From NCBI GenBank assembly GCA_028687585.1, contig JAQTZV010000025.1:1-64000 (forward strand): a stretch of 64,000 bases of DNA, written 5' to 3'. Each line of letters starts with the position of its first letter. Position 1 is the first letter of the stretch. This DNA is from Desulfuromonadaceae bacterium (lineage in GTDB: Bacteria; Desulfobacterota; Desulfuromonadia; Geobacterales; Pseudopelobacteraceae). Shown here piece after piece: positions 36,775-46,174 of this stretch. The translations under genes and the position numbers were made by a program. The notes under the pieces were generated by a model that was not told the DNA's origin, searched no databases, and worked only from the letters and a program-made list of their open reading frames with translations.

Positions 36775-37701
36775 TTACGGCGCTCCCTGGCAATCCATCA
36801 TTCGTCTGAAAAAGAACTGAATATTCCCCTTAACCCGGTTCTGCCGTTTGTTTTCAATGACCCGCCTGGCAATTGTATTGAAGCATTGGGCCGCCTCTGA
36901 ATCGGGAAACAGTTCCGTGACGGCTTTTTGACGTTTTACGGCATCAACTACTTTTTCGTCCTTGACCACACATCCCAGGTAATCAAGCGAAATGTCCAGA
37001 AACCGGCCGGCAACATTGGCAAGTTTCCGGAAAACCTCCAGCGCATCCTCACTGTCCTTGGCCATATTGACCAGTACCTTGAAATGATGTTCAGAGTAGC
37101 GCGTTGCCAGGAGCTTGATCAGTGCATAGGCATCGGTGATAGAGGTCGGCTCCGGCGTGACCACGACAAAGATTTCCTGGGCAGCAACAGTAAAGTACGT
37201 AACATTTTCTGAAATTCCCGCTTCAGTATCAACGATCAGAATGTCGAACTGCTCTTCCAGCATATCCAGCTCGTCCAGCAGCTTCAGCTTTTCATGCTGC
37301 CCAAGACTGGTCAGCTCCTGAACTCCCGATCCTGCCGGGATAATTTTGATGCCGGCAGGCCCGTCAATCAGGATATCCATAATGCTTTTATCGCCGTTCA
37401 ACACATGATTGAGGTTATAAACGGGTGACAGTCCCAACAGGACATCAAGATTGCCAAGTCCCAGATCTGCATCTATCAGCAGTACTTTTTTCCCTTGGGC
37501 TGAAAGGGCGATAGCAAGATTTGAAACGACATTGCTTTTGCCGACCCCACCCTTGCCACTGGTGACGGAAATAACCCGGATCCCCTTCTGATCAGCCAAG
37601 CCGCTTGTCGAAGCGGAATCGGCCTGTTGGTTGTTTTTTGCTTTGCGAGCCATCAGGCGAAGGGTATCGGCCTGGTCGCCCGTTCCTGGTACGGTGCTCA
37701 T
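36775..37701 (-). CDS. flhG: Flagellar number regulator FlhG (MinD-like ATPase)
   Basis: 308 residues with a deviant Walker A (SGKGGVGKSN) and the DADLGLGNLDVLLGL pattern. It has an amino-terminal tail of about 35 residues that would carry the FlhF-stimulating segment. It limits flagellar number with FlhF. The start overlaps flhF by 4 bp. Confidence 0.95.
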   Translation of the reverse strand: MSTVPGTGDQADTLRLMARKAKNNQQADSASTSGLADQKGIRVISVTSGKGGVGKSNVVSNLAIALSAQGKKVLLIDADLGLGNLDVLLGLSPVYNLNHVLNGDKSIMDILIDGPAGIKIIPAGSGVQELTSLGQHEKLKLLDELDMLEEQFDILIVDTEAGISENVTYFTVAAQEIFVVVTPEPTSITDAYALIKLLATRYSEHHFKVLVNMAKDSEDALEVFRKLANVAGRFLDISLDYLGCVVKDEKVVDAVKRQKAVTELFPDSEAAQCFNTIARRVIENKRQNRVKGNIQFFFRRMMDCQGAP

Positions 37702-39032
37702 TCTACCCCCTCACGAAAAATCATATCTGCCAGTTTAGCCGGTGTCGCTATTTCGATATCTTCAGGAACACGCTGGCCGGTAGTAAAATAAGCAATCTGC
37801 AATTTATCCTTCATCAACAGGTTAACCATATTGCCAAAACTTTCACATTCGTCAATTTTTGTGAACACTACTTTGCTTACCTGAAAGATCCTGAACCGGT
37901 TTAAAATCTCTTCCAGTTCGCGATCTTTCGTGGTGGCAGAAAGACAGAGGTAAACCTCCATCGGAATTTTGTCCTCCAGGAAATGCTTCATTTCATCAAG
38001 CTTCTCCTTATCCTTGTGGCTGCGTCCGGCGGTATCGATAAAAATCAGATCGCACGCCGAGTGCTTTTCAACAGCCTTCTCAAGTTCCTTGGGAGTAGAA
38101 GCGACCTCCAGCGGGATTCCCATGATACGAGAGTAGGTCTTAAGTTGCTCAACCGCCCCCACCCTGAAAATATCCATGGTAATCAGCGCAACTTTGTTGC
38201 CGCGATTGAGGGCGTACATAGCCGCCAACTTTGCGGTTGTCGTCGTTTTTCCAACACCGGTCGGCCCGACGAGAGCGATAATGCGGGGAGAGTTTTTTTT
38301 CAGCTTGAGCGTACCGGCAAATTTAATCAGGCGTCCGAGTGTCTCGCTGAGGCGCCCCTTGACGGTCTGGTTGCCGCTCTCCAGCGGCAGGGCGTTAAGT
38401 GTATCAACAATTGTCCTGATCAGCTCGGTAGAAACGCCGGTGAATGCCAACTCCCGTGCCAGGGGAGAATCATCAGGAAGGAGATCCGCCCCCGATTGTC
38501 GGTCCAGCGGGCTCCCGTCAGAGATTGTGGGCCATTGGACATCCTTGGCGCCACCCTCCTGACTTTTTGCCAGCGTCGCAAGGAGCAGTTTCTTGATCTC
38601 CTCCAGATCTGAACGGGGAATGTTTTTAAGATTTATACCGACATCGGATTGTTCCGAAGTTTCCGCGCCATAAGCGGCTTTTGCCTCCGCCCGTGCTTCC
38701 TCTTCACGACGGGTAAGTGATTCGACCTTTTCGCGTAGATCTTTCAGCTCCCGCGCCAGGGGAGCAAGCATTGAACTCTCCATCTCCTCCCGTGCTGTCC
38801 GTTCGCGCGGCGGCGCTTCACGGTATACAACCGGAGCAGCCGGCGGCGGAGACGGCTTACGAACCGGATCAATCGCCGCCGTCACCCGGTAGACCTGCTT
38901 GCTGAAAAAACCGAGGAAACCGCCGGTCTGCTCTTTCTTTGTCGAAAGAATCATGGCATCCGGGCCGAGTTCCGCCTTTACCATGCGCAATGCTTCCGGC
39001 ATACTTGCCGCTTGAAATGTTTTAACCAGCAT
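37698..39032 (-). CDS. flhF: Flagellar SRP-like GTPase FlhF
   Basis: 444 residues: a variable B domain (Pro and Glu-rich, about 60-170), N domain and the SRP-type G domain with VGPTGVGKTTTTAKLAA, ITMDIFRVGAVEQLKTY and DTAGRS. It determines flagellar position. It overlaps flhA by 11 bp. Confidence 0.95.
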   Translation of the reverse strand: MLVKTFQAASMPEALRMVKAELGPDAMILSTKKEQTGGFLGFFSKQVYRVTAAIDPVRKPSPPPAAPVVYREAPPRERTAREEMESSMLAPLARELKDLREKVESLTRREEEARAEAKAAYGAETSEQSDVGINLKNIPRSDLEEIKKLLLATLAKSQEGGAKDVQWPTISDGSPLDRQSGADLLPDDSPLARELAFTGVSTELIRTIVDTLNALPLESGNQTVKGRLSETLGRLIKFAGTLKLKKNSPRIIALVGPTGVGKTTTTAKLAAMYALNRGNKVALITMDIFRVGAVEQLKTYSRIMGIPLEVASTPKELEKAVEKHSACDLIFIDTAGRSHKDKEKLDEMKHFLEDKIPMEVYLCLSATTKDRELEEILNRFRIFQVSKVVFTKIDECESFGNMVNLLMKDKLQIAYFTTGQRVPEDIEIATPAKLADMIFREGVE

Positions 39033-41127
39033 TGAAACTTACCACCCCGAGAGACTGGATTTTAACATTCTGAGGTATTTCGTTGTGTGACAGTACCGCC
39101 ATATGCGGGACAAACCGTTCGATCAATTTTCTGACGTGACGGCGGATTGACGGTGATGCCAGCAGCAGTGGTTGAGCACCGCTTTGGCCGAATCGTTCTG
39201 ACATGCTTCGCACCGATGAGATTATCTGCTGGGCCACCGCCGGTTCTATTGCCAGATAACTTCCCTGGTCAGACGGCTGGATCGCTTCGGCAATCATATC
39301 TTCAACTTCCCGGTCAATTGTTACCAGAAATAGAGTCTCATCTTCCAGCTTGTACTGATCAACAATAAATCGGCCCAGGCCTTGTCGAACAAATTCAGTC
39401 AGCACATCGGGGTCTTTGGTAAGGGAAGCGTAGTCCGCCAGACTCTCCAGAATAGTCCGCATATCCCGTATTGATACGCCTTCCTTGAGCAGGCCTTTGA
39501 TCACCCGCAGCACCGTCCCAAGGTTAAGGAGGCCTGGTATAAGCTCATCCACAACTTTCGGAGCAGTGACAGCAACATTGTCAAGCAGCTGCTGCATTTC
39601 CTGACGCCCAACCAGTTCATGTGAGTACCGCTTGATTATTTCACTGATATGGGTAGCAACAACCGTCGTACTGTCCACGACAGTGTACCCGTTGATCTGG
39701 GCCTGATCACGATCCTCGCTCTTGATCCAGACCGCCGGAAGCCCAAAAACCGGCTCTTTGGTCGTCATACCGGGCAGATTGGCCGTAACAGCGCCGGAAT
39801 CCATGGCTAAATACTGGCCGGTCAGTTCACTCCCCCCCACCCGCGCGCCGCGAATCAACAGGTTGTATTCATACGGTTTAAGTTGCAGGTTGTCATGAAT
39901 ATGGATCGGCGGCACGACGAAACCCATCTTCTGTGCAGTCTGACGTCGGATAGAGCGAATACGTTCCAGCAATTCGCCATTTTGAGCGGCATCAACCATC
40001 GGCACGAGCCCATAGCCTACCTCCAGCTCCAGAACATCCAGAGGTCGGATATTTGACGCCTGGTCTATTGATTCCTCACCGGCGGATATTTCAGCCAGAG
40101 CCGTCTCCTCAACAACTTCTGCCTTCTCCCGAGCCATTTTCCCGACTAAAAAAGTAGCTCCCGACAGTAATAGAAAAGCAAAATGCGGTAGACCGGGAAT
40201 GAGCGCGAACAGAAACATGACGCCAGAGGAAACAAAAAATGCCTTTGGATAATTCAGAAACTGCCCGGTGAGTTCCTGGCCAAAACTGTTTTCATCTGCT
40301 GAGCGAGTGACCAGTATACCTGCGGCAGTCGAAATTACCAGTGCGGGAATCTGGGCGACGAGGCCCTCTCCAATAGTGAGTAACGTGTAATTGGAGAGCG
40401 CGTTCATAAGCGGCATTCCCTGCTGCCATACGCCGATAATTAAACCGCCGAATATATTTATCAGGACGATCATGATTCCCGCGACGGCGTCTCCGCGCAC
40501 AAATTTACTGGCACCGTCCATTGACCCGTAGAAATCGGCCTCGCGGGAAATTTTCAGGCGACGTATTTTCGCCTCTTTGTCCGTAAGCAGTCCGGCAGAA
40601 AGGTCGGCATCAATCGCCATCTGCTTGCCTGGCATGGCATCAAGGGTGAAACGGGCGGCAACCTCGGCAACGCGGCCGGCGCCTTTCGTGATAACCACAA
40701 AATTTATTATTACCAGAATCAAAAACAATACCGCGCCGACGATGTAATTGCCTCCGACGACAAACTGACCGAAGGCTTTGATCACCGCTCCCGCGGATTC
40801 CGCACCTTCACTGCCGTGCAGCAGTATCAGGCGGGTTGAAGCAATATTCAGAGCTAATCGGAAGAGTGTTGTAACCAGCAGCACAGAAGGAAAGACAGAA
40901 AAGTCAAGCGGCTGCACTGTGTAGAGACAAATAAGCAGAATTGACAGCGCGATTGTTATATTGGCCGCCAGAAAGATGTCGAGCACAAATGCCGGGAGAG
41001 GAATAATCATCAGCGCCAGGATGCCGATCAACCCGACGGCGACATAGATGTCTGAGTTTTTACGGAATCCGCGTAACTCTATTGCTTCTACTGAGCCATT
41101 TGCCATGAAAATGTGTCTGTCAGCCAC
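39022..41127 (-). CDS. flhA: Flagellar export gate protein FlhA
   Basis: 701 residues: eight spans over about 25-330, the FHIPEP region variant around [30 protein letters not shown], and a large cytoplasmic domain. It forms the export gate. The listed start is a GTG; an ATG seven codons in is equally possible because neither has a strong ribosome site. It is the first gene of the cluster in this window; flhB and fliPQR are not upstream here. Confidence 0.94.
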   Translation of the reverse strand: [701 protein letters not shown]

Positions 41128-41352
41128 CTTGTTGCGCGTAGTATCGAACGGCCTTTTTATGCATTTTCCATGCCGTCAGAGCCCACATCCCCTGCGTTCG
41201 CTCCAGAAGTGATGCACGCTGACTGCTTCGGTTGTTCAGGCATAATTGCGCCACATGAACTCACAAATAAACATCCTCAAGGAGCGTCAAACCATTGAAC
41301 GTGTCGGGATATTGACTCGTCGGCTACCAGAGGCACATTTCAATTGAGCGTC

Positions 41353-41381
41353 TTGCAAAAATAACGGCGTTCATGTATTGT
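41353..41381 (+). promoter_or_regulatory. Sigma-70 promoter for ihfA-ssb
   Basis: TTGCAA and TATTGT with a 17-base spacer, ending about 29 bases before the ihfA start codon. Confidence 0.55.
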
Positions 41382-41409
41382 CCAGCAAAATTTTATACAT
41401 GGAGGGCAG

Positions 41410-41688
41410 ATGACAAAGGCAGACCTCATTGAAACAGTTTCCGGAACTTGCGGGTTTTCAAAAAAAGAAGCAGCCGATCTTGTTGAATGCGTTTTTTCTC
41501 TTGCCAAGGAGTGCCTGGAATCGGGAGAAGACCTGAAAATATCCGGTTTTGGCAAGTTTGAAGTCAAGCAGAAAGACTCCCGGCGCGGCAGAAATCCACA
41601 GACGGGAGAAGCGCTGGAGATATCCGCACGCAGAATCCTCAGTTTCAAACCGAGCCAGCTTCTGAAAGACGCCGTCAACAAGGGCTGA
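41410..41688 (+). CDS. ihfA: Integration host factor alpha-type DNA-bending protein
   Basis: A 92-residue HU/IHF-fold protein. The DNA-intercalating arm [10 protein letters not shown] and the end [13 protein letters not shown] fit IHF alpha better than HU. IHF bends DNA and is needed for many sigma-54 promoters, including perhaps those in this window. A GGAGGGC ribosome site precedes it. It leads into ssb 25 bp later. Confidence 0.9.
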   Translation: MTKADLIETVSGTCGFSKKEAADLVECVFSLAKECLESGEDLKISGFGKFEVKQKDSRRGRNPQTGEALEISARRILSFKPSQLLKDAVNKG

Positions 41689-41713
41689 AGAAAAATACAC
41701 AAGGAGTCACATC

Positions 41714-42139
41714 ATGGCCAGTCTCAACAAAGTAATGCTGATCGGTAATCTGGGCAAAGACCCTGAAGTGCGTTTCACCGCATCGGGTCAGGCTGTAGCA
41801 GGTTTTTCACTGGCAACGAGTGAAAAATTCAAGGGGAAAAACGGAGAATGGGAAGAGCGTACCGAATGGCACAACATTACACTCTGGGGCAAGTTGGCGG
41901 AAATATCAGGCGAATACCTTTCCAAAGGCAAAACCATTTACGTTGAAGGGCGCCTGCAGACCCGCAAGTGGCAGGACAAAAGCGGTAATGACCGCTATAC
42001 CACCGAGATTGTCGGAGACAAAATGCAGATGCTCTCACCGAAAGGAGAGAAGAGCGGAGGAGACAACTCGCCAGCTCCGAAAAGTAACAGCTCAAACTAC
42101 GAGGAGCCGCCTTTCCAGGACGACGACATTCCGTTCTGA
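41714..42139 (+). CDS. ssb: Single-stranded DNA-binding protein
   Basis: 141 residues: an OB fold ([22 protein letters not shown], then [21 protein letters not shown]) and an acidic tail ending FQDDDIPF, which recruits repair and replication proteins. The AAGGAGT site precedes the ATG. Likely co-transcribed with ihfA and ended by the hairpin at 42166-42199. Confidence 0.97.
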   Translation: MASLNKVMLIGNLGKDPEVRFTASGQAVAGFSLATSEKFKGKNGEWEERTEWHNITLWGKLAEISGEYLSKGKTIYVEGRLQTRKWQDKSGNDRYTTEIVGDKMQMLSPKGEKSGGDNSPAPKSNSSNYEEPPFQDDDIPF

Positions 42140-42165
42140 CGCTGGTATGATAAAAAAATGCAAAC

Positions 42166-42199
42166 AAAAGGCCGGAAATCCTGTGATTTCCGGCCTTTT
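42166..42199 (+). terminator. Rho-independent terminator after ssb
   Basis: GGCCGGAAATC and GATTTCCGGCC form an eleven-pair stem around CTGT, flanked by AAAA and TTTT, so it can stop transcripts from both sides. Confidence 0.9.
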
Positions 42200-42472
42200 C
42201 GCGTTTACAATCCCAAAATCCATTACCCCCCAATTATGGTAACAAAATAGGTACTGAAAAAATGTAAACAACGGGGATTTATCGCTGCAGCTTTTTATTT
42301 TTCCTCCTTTTTGGTGGCATACCAAACGAGAGTGTCCGATGTCTTCAGGCTATCTCAGAGTGATGTCCGCTAATCTGTTAAGAGAGATCCAGCGGGCATT
42401 ATATTCTCCTCTCTCATGGCTGTACCAACTGCGTATCCACACATATAAACTTGAATCCATACTTCACAAATA

Positions 42473-42505
42473 ATTTCATGAAATATGAAATATATTTCGT
42501 GAAAT
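42473..42505. promoter_or_regulatory. Two palindromic operators before the GntR gene
   Basis: ATTTCATGAAAT (42473-42484) is a perfect palindrome and ATTTCGTGAAAT (42494-42505) differs by one base; their centres are 21 bp apart. They lie directly upstream of the -35 box, as expected for a site bound by the GntR dimer of this operon. Confidence 0.6.
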
Positions 42506-42508
42506 AAC

Positions 42509-42537
42509 TTGACAAACCTACCCACAATTGACTAAAA
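42509..42537 (+). promoter_or_regulatory. Possible promoter of the GntR gene
   Basis: A perfect TTGACA is followed after 17 bases by CTAAAA, a poor -10 box. The transcript would start only a few bases before the ATG at 42546, so the mRNA could be nearly leaderless; no ribosome site is visible. Confidence 0.4.
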
Positions 42538-42545
42538 CCGTTCCC

Positions 42546-43268
42546 ATGATAAAAGTACATAAACAAAGACTCAGTCACCAAGTATATGACATCCTCAAAG
42601 AGATGATAGCGGATTACCGTTTCAGCCCCGGTGCCCGCATCAACGTAGAGCAAATTGCCAAAGAAGTTGGTGCGAGCCGCACCCCCGTATGGGAGGCCGT
42701 TCACCGACTCATTCAGGAAGGCCTTCTGGAGAATATACCTAACCGTGGTGTCTTTATGTTGGCTCTGACACCAAAGATGGCGATCGAACTCTATGTCATC
42801 AGAGAAGCGCTCGAGGGGCTTGCCGCCAGATGTGCTATACCAAAAGTAAATGAACAGGTGCTCAAGAAGATGGCCAAGCTTATTGAAGAGCAGCGAAAGG
42901 TGGTGGCGGAGGAAAATCTGGTGGGCTACTCCCAGCTTGACTATGAATTTCATTCACTTGTCTACGAATTGAGCGGGAACCGCACCCTTCTAGAAATACT
43001 GGGGGCCGTGAAGAATAAGATGCGCCCAGTTGCATTCCAGATCAAGCCGATACTCTCCAGGCTTCTGGAGGACCATATGGAGATTCTGGCGGCCTTTCAG
43101 GACAGGGATTCAGACAGGGCGGAGGCGGCATTCCGCAATCACAATCTTAAAATGATCGAGCAGATAAAACAGACCATGAATCCTGACGAATGGGAGGAGG
43201 TGCAGGTGGAGTACGGTGTCGGGAAAAAAAGCAGGAACAGTGATGTTGGGGATGCCCGAAATAAATAG
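42546..43268 (+). CDS. GntR-family regulator (FCD type)
   Basis: About 240 residues: a winged helix at about 7-70 (QVYDILKEMI, then VGASRTPVWEAVHRL) and an all-helical FCD ligand domain with the acid-and-His pattern DYEFHSLVYELSGN. Such regulators usually repress catabolic genes and are released by a carboxylic acid. It is first in the island and likely controls the transport and kinase genes after it. I start at the ATG rather than the upstream TTG. Confidence 0.88.
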   Translation: MIKVHKQRLSHQVYDILKEMIADYRFSPGARINVEQIAKEVGASRTPVWEAVHRLIQEGLLENIPNRGVFMLALTPKMAIELYVIREALEGLAARCAIPKVNEQVLKKMAKLIEEQRKVVAEENLVGYSQLDYEFHSLVYELSGNRTLLEILGAVKNKMRPVAFQIKPILSRLLEDHMEILAAFQDRDSDRAEAAFRNHNLKMIEQIKQTMNPDEWEEVQVEYGVGKKSRNSDVGDARNK

Positions 43269-43281
43269 CGGGCACGCAATG

Positions 43282-43296
43282 ATGGAATCCTTCCAT
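43282..43296. promoter_or_regulatory. Palindrome ATGGAA-TCC-TTCCAT
   Basis: A perfect 6-bp inverted repeat in the gap between the GntR gene and the binding-protein gene, 46 bases before the latter's ATG. Possible operator or stabilising hairpin; it shares GGAA/TTCC with the sigma-54 operators but has a different spacing. Confidence 0.35.
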
Positions 43297-43342
43297 TGGC
43301 GGGAATAACTAGTAATTTTCGATGGCGAAAGGAGAATTTACA

Positions 43343-44596
43343 ATGAACAAAAAATCCATTCTTTGTCTTATGTTTTCTTGTGTATTCATGGTCGGTTTCC
43401 TTGTACCCGTTGAGTCGCGGGCCAAGGCCCCCGATAAGGTAAAAATCGGACTTATGTTCGGTTTAACCGGTGCTGCGTCTCCTATCGGTCCGGTGCAGCT
43501 TGACGGTGCGAAGCTCGCCATCAAGGAGATTAATGCGGCAGGGGGTGTGAAATTCGGGAGCAAGAAGGTTCCCATAGAGACTTTGGTGAGGGATGACGAG
43601 TCAAAGCCGGATATCGCAATCCGGAGATTTCGGGAACTCGTAGAAGAGAGCAAGGTCCATGTCATCGTAGGCCAAACCTTTGCGCCGATTTCAGCGGCAC
43701 TGAATAAAGAGGTGAAGAAGACCCCAATACCCTATTTTCCTGTAAACGTTGTGGCGATCAACATGTTTGAAAAGGGCGAGATGGCCGAGACAACATTCGC
43801 CATTCACGGAGCTGCGTACTCAATCGGATACGCCGGAGCAGCCTACATTGTGGACAAGTTGGGATATAAAAAAATTGTGTTCTTTGGCCCGGCCTACGCC
43901 TTTGGTCGAGACCAGTGGGCAGGGGCCAAGGCCGCCTTCGATAAACGCGGGGTCAAAGTGGAATACGTGGAATCACCGGTTGGTACGAGCGACTATACTT
44001 CCTACCTGCTGAAGATCGGGGAGAAAAAGCCTGAAATCGTGATGCTGGCCCACTGGGGGGTGGACGCCATTAACGTCCTCAAGCAGACCTATGAAACGGG
44101 TCTTAAGAATAAGAGCAAGATATGGTTTGACTGGATGACCAACTCCTTTGGTAGCGGTGTACCGCCTGAGGCTCTCGAAGGAGTCTATTCCCTCATGTCC
44201 TGGTACTACGATATGAAGGGTTTCCAGGATGCAGCAATCGTAAAGGCTTCCGACGCATTCACCAAGAAATTTATGAAAGAGTACAATTACCCGCCAGATC
44301 CTTATTCTGCTATGGCCTATGAAGGCGTCATGGAAGCGGTGCGGGCCATGGAGCTCGCCCAATCCACGGACGGCAAGGCGATGGCAAAGGCCCTCATGGC
44401 CAGCCCCAAATTTAATTCCATGAAAGGACAGGGTGTATGGAGAGCGGATCATCAGCCTCTCTTCAAATACGGCGCTTACGTGGTAGTCGGCAAGGGCGCA
44501 AAGGAAAGAAAGGACCAAAAGTGGGACCTGGTAAAGATTGTCGGCGCCTATACTGGCGAAGATTATCTGCCGGCGCTCTCAACAATAGGGTACTGA
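43343..44596 (+). CDS. ABC transporter substrate-binding protein (HAAT family)
   Basis: 417 residues with a signal peptide (MNKKSILCLMFSCVFMVGFL, cleaved near SRA-KAPDK) and a type I periplasmic-binding fold (IGLMFGLTGAASPIGPVQLDGAKLAIKEIN). I choose the ATG after AAAGGAG. It delivers the substrate to the LivH/LivM channel encoded downstream. Given the neighbouring hydrolase and glycerate kinase, an amide or other glycerate-yielding compound is a plausible ligand; this is inference. Confidence 0.88.
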   Translation: MNKKSILCLMFSCVFMVGFLVPVESRAKAPDKVKIGLMFGLTGAASPIGPVQLDGAKLAIKEINAAGGVKFGSKKVPIETLVRDDESKPDIAIRRFRELVEESKVHVIVGQTFAPISAALNKEVKKTPIPYFPVNVVAINMFEKGEMAETTFAIHGAAYSIGYAGAAYIVDKLGYKKIVFFGPAYAFGRDQWAGAKAAFDKRGVKVEYVESPVGTSDYTSYLLKIGEKKPEIVMLAHWGVDAINVLKQTYETGLKNKSKIWFDWMTNSFGSGVPPEALEGVYSLMSWYYDMKGFQDAAIVKASDAFTKKFMKEYNYPPDPYSAMAYEGVMEAVRAMELAQSTDGKAMAKALMASPKFNSMKGQGVWRADHQPLFKYGAYVVVGKGAKERKDQKWDLVKIVGAYTGEDYLPALSTIGY

Positions 44597-44652
44597 TATT
44601 GAGCAGGGGCGGGATATATTTCCCGCCCCCAACCCCTTGTGGGGAGAGGGTT

Positions 44653-45432
44653 ATGGAAAAAAGAAACATCATAGAAACAAAAGGGGTCACGATCCAGTTT
44701 AACGGCCTGGTTGCCGTTAACGGCGTTGACTTCTCCATGATGGAGGGGGAGGCCGTCGGTATCATAGGATCCAACGGCGCTGGGAAGACCACTTTTTTCA
44801 ACCTCCTCACCGGCATGTTTCCCCCCACGAGCGGCGCAGTTTTCTACGACGGGAATGATATTACCCAGGTGCCTCCCCACAAGCGGGTAATGATGGGGAT
44901 GGTACGGACCTTTCAGCTTGTTTCAGTGTTTGATTCCCTCACCGTTGTGGATAACCTCATCCTGTCGGTAACGCGGTCTCGCGAACAACAGAGGCCAAAA
45001 GGCAGTTTTTTCTTTGCCGATGCCCGTCACCCTTCTGTACTTAAAACCTGCGAAGAGGCACTGGCAACCATGGGTATAGAAGACAAAGCAAATTTCATGA
45101 CCTCCGTGCTCTCATACGGCGACAAGAGGAAGCTCGAGATTGCTGTTGCCCTCTCTCTCAAGCCGAGGATACTCCTCCTTGACGAGCCTTTTGCCGGCCT
45201 CGGCGATTTTGAGATAGAAGAGGTTTCCTCCATCATTCGAAGGGTTAAAGAGAATTTTTCATTCATTATCATTGAGCACAAGATATCCCGGATCGTGGAC
45301 CTGGTGCAACGTTTGAGCGTCATGCATGAAGGCAGACTCATCGCAGAAGGTGTGCCGGCCGAGGTGCTCCGCAACCCCCTCGTGAGAGAGGTCTACTGGG
45401 GAAAAGAGGAGGGTCTTGCATGCTCAGTGTGA
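44653..45432 (+). CDS. livG: ABC transporter ATPase (LivG type)
   Basis: About 259 residues. Walker A GSNGAGKTT, LivG-type VRTFQLVSVFDSLTVVDN, a degenerate signature VLSYGDKRKLEIA and Walker B LLLDEPFAGLG are present. The frame is open further upstream, but the ATG preceded by GGGGAGAGGG is the natural start. Arg codons AGG/AGA and Ile ATA are frequent, unlike the first liv operon. It overlaps livF by 13 bp. Confidence 0.92.
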   Translation: MEKRNIIETKGVTIQFNGLVAVNGVDFSMMEGEAVGIIGSNGAGKTTFFNLLTGMFPPTSGAVFYDGNDITQVPPHKRVMMGMVRTFQLVSVFDSLTVVDNLILSVTRSREQQRPKGSFFFADARHPSVLKTCEEALATMGIEDKANFMTSVLSYGDKRKLEIAVALSLKPRILLLDEPFAGLGDFEIEEVSSIIRRVKENFSFIIIEHKISRIVDLVQRLSVMHEGRLIAEGVPAEVLRNPLVREVYWGKEEGLACSV

Positions 45433-46109
45433 CTAATCTCGATGTTGCATACGGAAACGCCATGGCACTCCATGGAATATCCATAGAGGTTGAACAGGGA
45501 CAGATGGTTTTTATCGCCGGTCGGAACGGCGCGGGAAAGACCACACTCTTCAAGTCAATAGCGGGTTTTCTGGAGCCAAGATCAGGCGCAATTCTTTTTG
45601 AGGGGAAGAGCATAGTGGGACTGCCACCCGAAAAGGTGGCTCTCCTCGGTATCAGATATATATTTCAGGATAAGCGTGTCTTTTCCAACCTGACAGTAAG
45701 GGAGAACATTGAGCTTGCCGCCTATCCCGTAAACGTGAATATGAAAGAAGCTGTGGACAAGGTTCTCCAGATCTATCCCAAAATGGAAAATTTTCTCTCC
45801 CTGAGAGCAGGCAGCTTGAGTGGCGGACAAAGACAGATACTGCTTATCGGCAGGGCACTCATAGGGGACCCGAAACTCCTGCTGATTGATGAGCCCACAG
45901 AAGGCCTTGCTGCCGGAACAATAAACGACATTCTTAACGTACTCTCGGCCATGAAGGGCAAGGTTTCGATGGTAATAGTGGAACAGAATCTTTCCGTAGT
46001 CGGTATGCTTGCAGACAAGGTTTACATGGTCAAGGAAGGCAAGATCATGAAAGAGATGGTGAACAAAGCGGAGATTAACGACAAGATGGCGATGGAGCAG
46101 TTTCTGTGA
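45420..46109 (+). CDS. livF: ABC transporter ATPase (LivF type)
   Basis: 229 residues with intact Walker A GRNGAGKTT, LSGGQRQI signature and LLIDEPTEGLA. Unlike the LivF at 14376-15092, the Walker Lys is kept. It overlaps livG. The 65 bases after it lead into the hydrolase gene. Confidence 0.92.
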   Translation: MLSVTNLDVAYGNAMALHGISIEVEQGQMVFIAGRNGAGKTTLFKSIAGFLEPRSGAILFEGKSIVGLPPEKVALLGIRYIFQDKRVFSNLTVRENIELAAYPVNVNMKEAVDKVLQIYPKMENFLSLRAGSLSGGQRQILLIGRALIGDPKLLLIDEPTEGLAAGTINDILNVLSAMKGKVSMVIVEQNLSVVGMLADKVYMVKEGKIMKEMVNKAEINDKMAMEQFL

Positions 46110-46174
46110 AACATACCCGTAACTCGTCATCCGTGTTGCGTAAAAAAAACTAACCACATAAGGAGGATTTAGAC

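Larger units (their letters stand above)
42200..42545. other. Intergenic region before the GntR gene
   Basis: About 350 bases with no supportable gene. A 44-codon frame at 42339-42473 (MSSGYLRVMSANLLREIQ start) has no family match. The right end holds the two operator palindromes and a promoter described separately. It marks the left boundary of the codon-usage shift. Confidence 0.5.
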
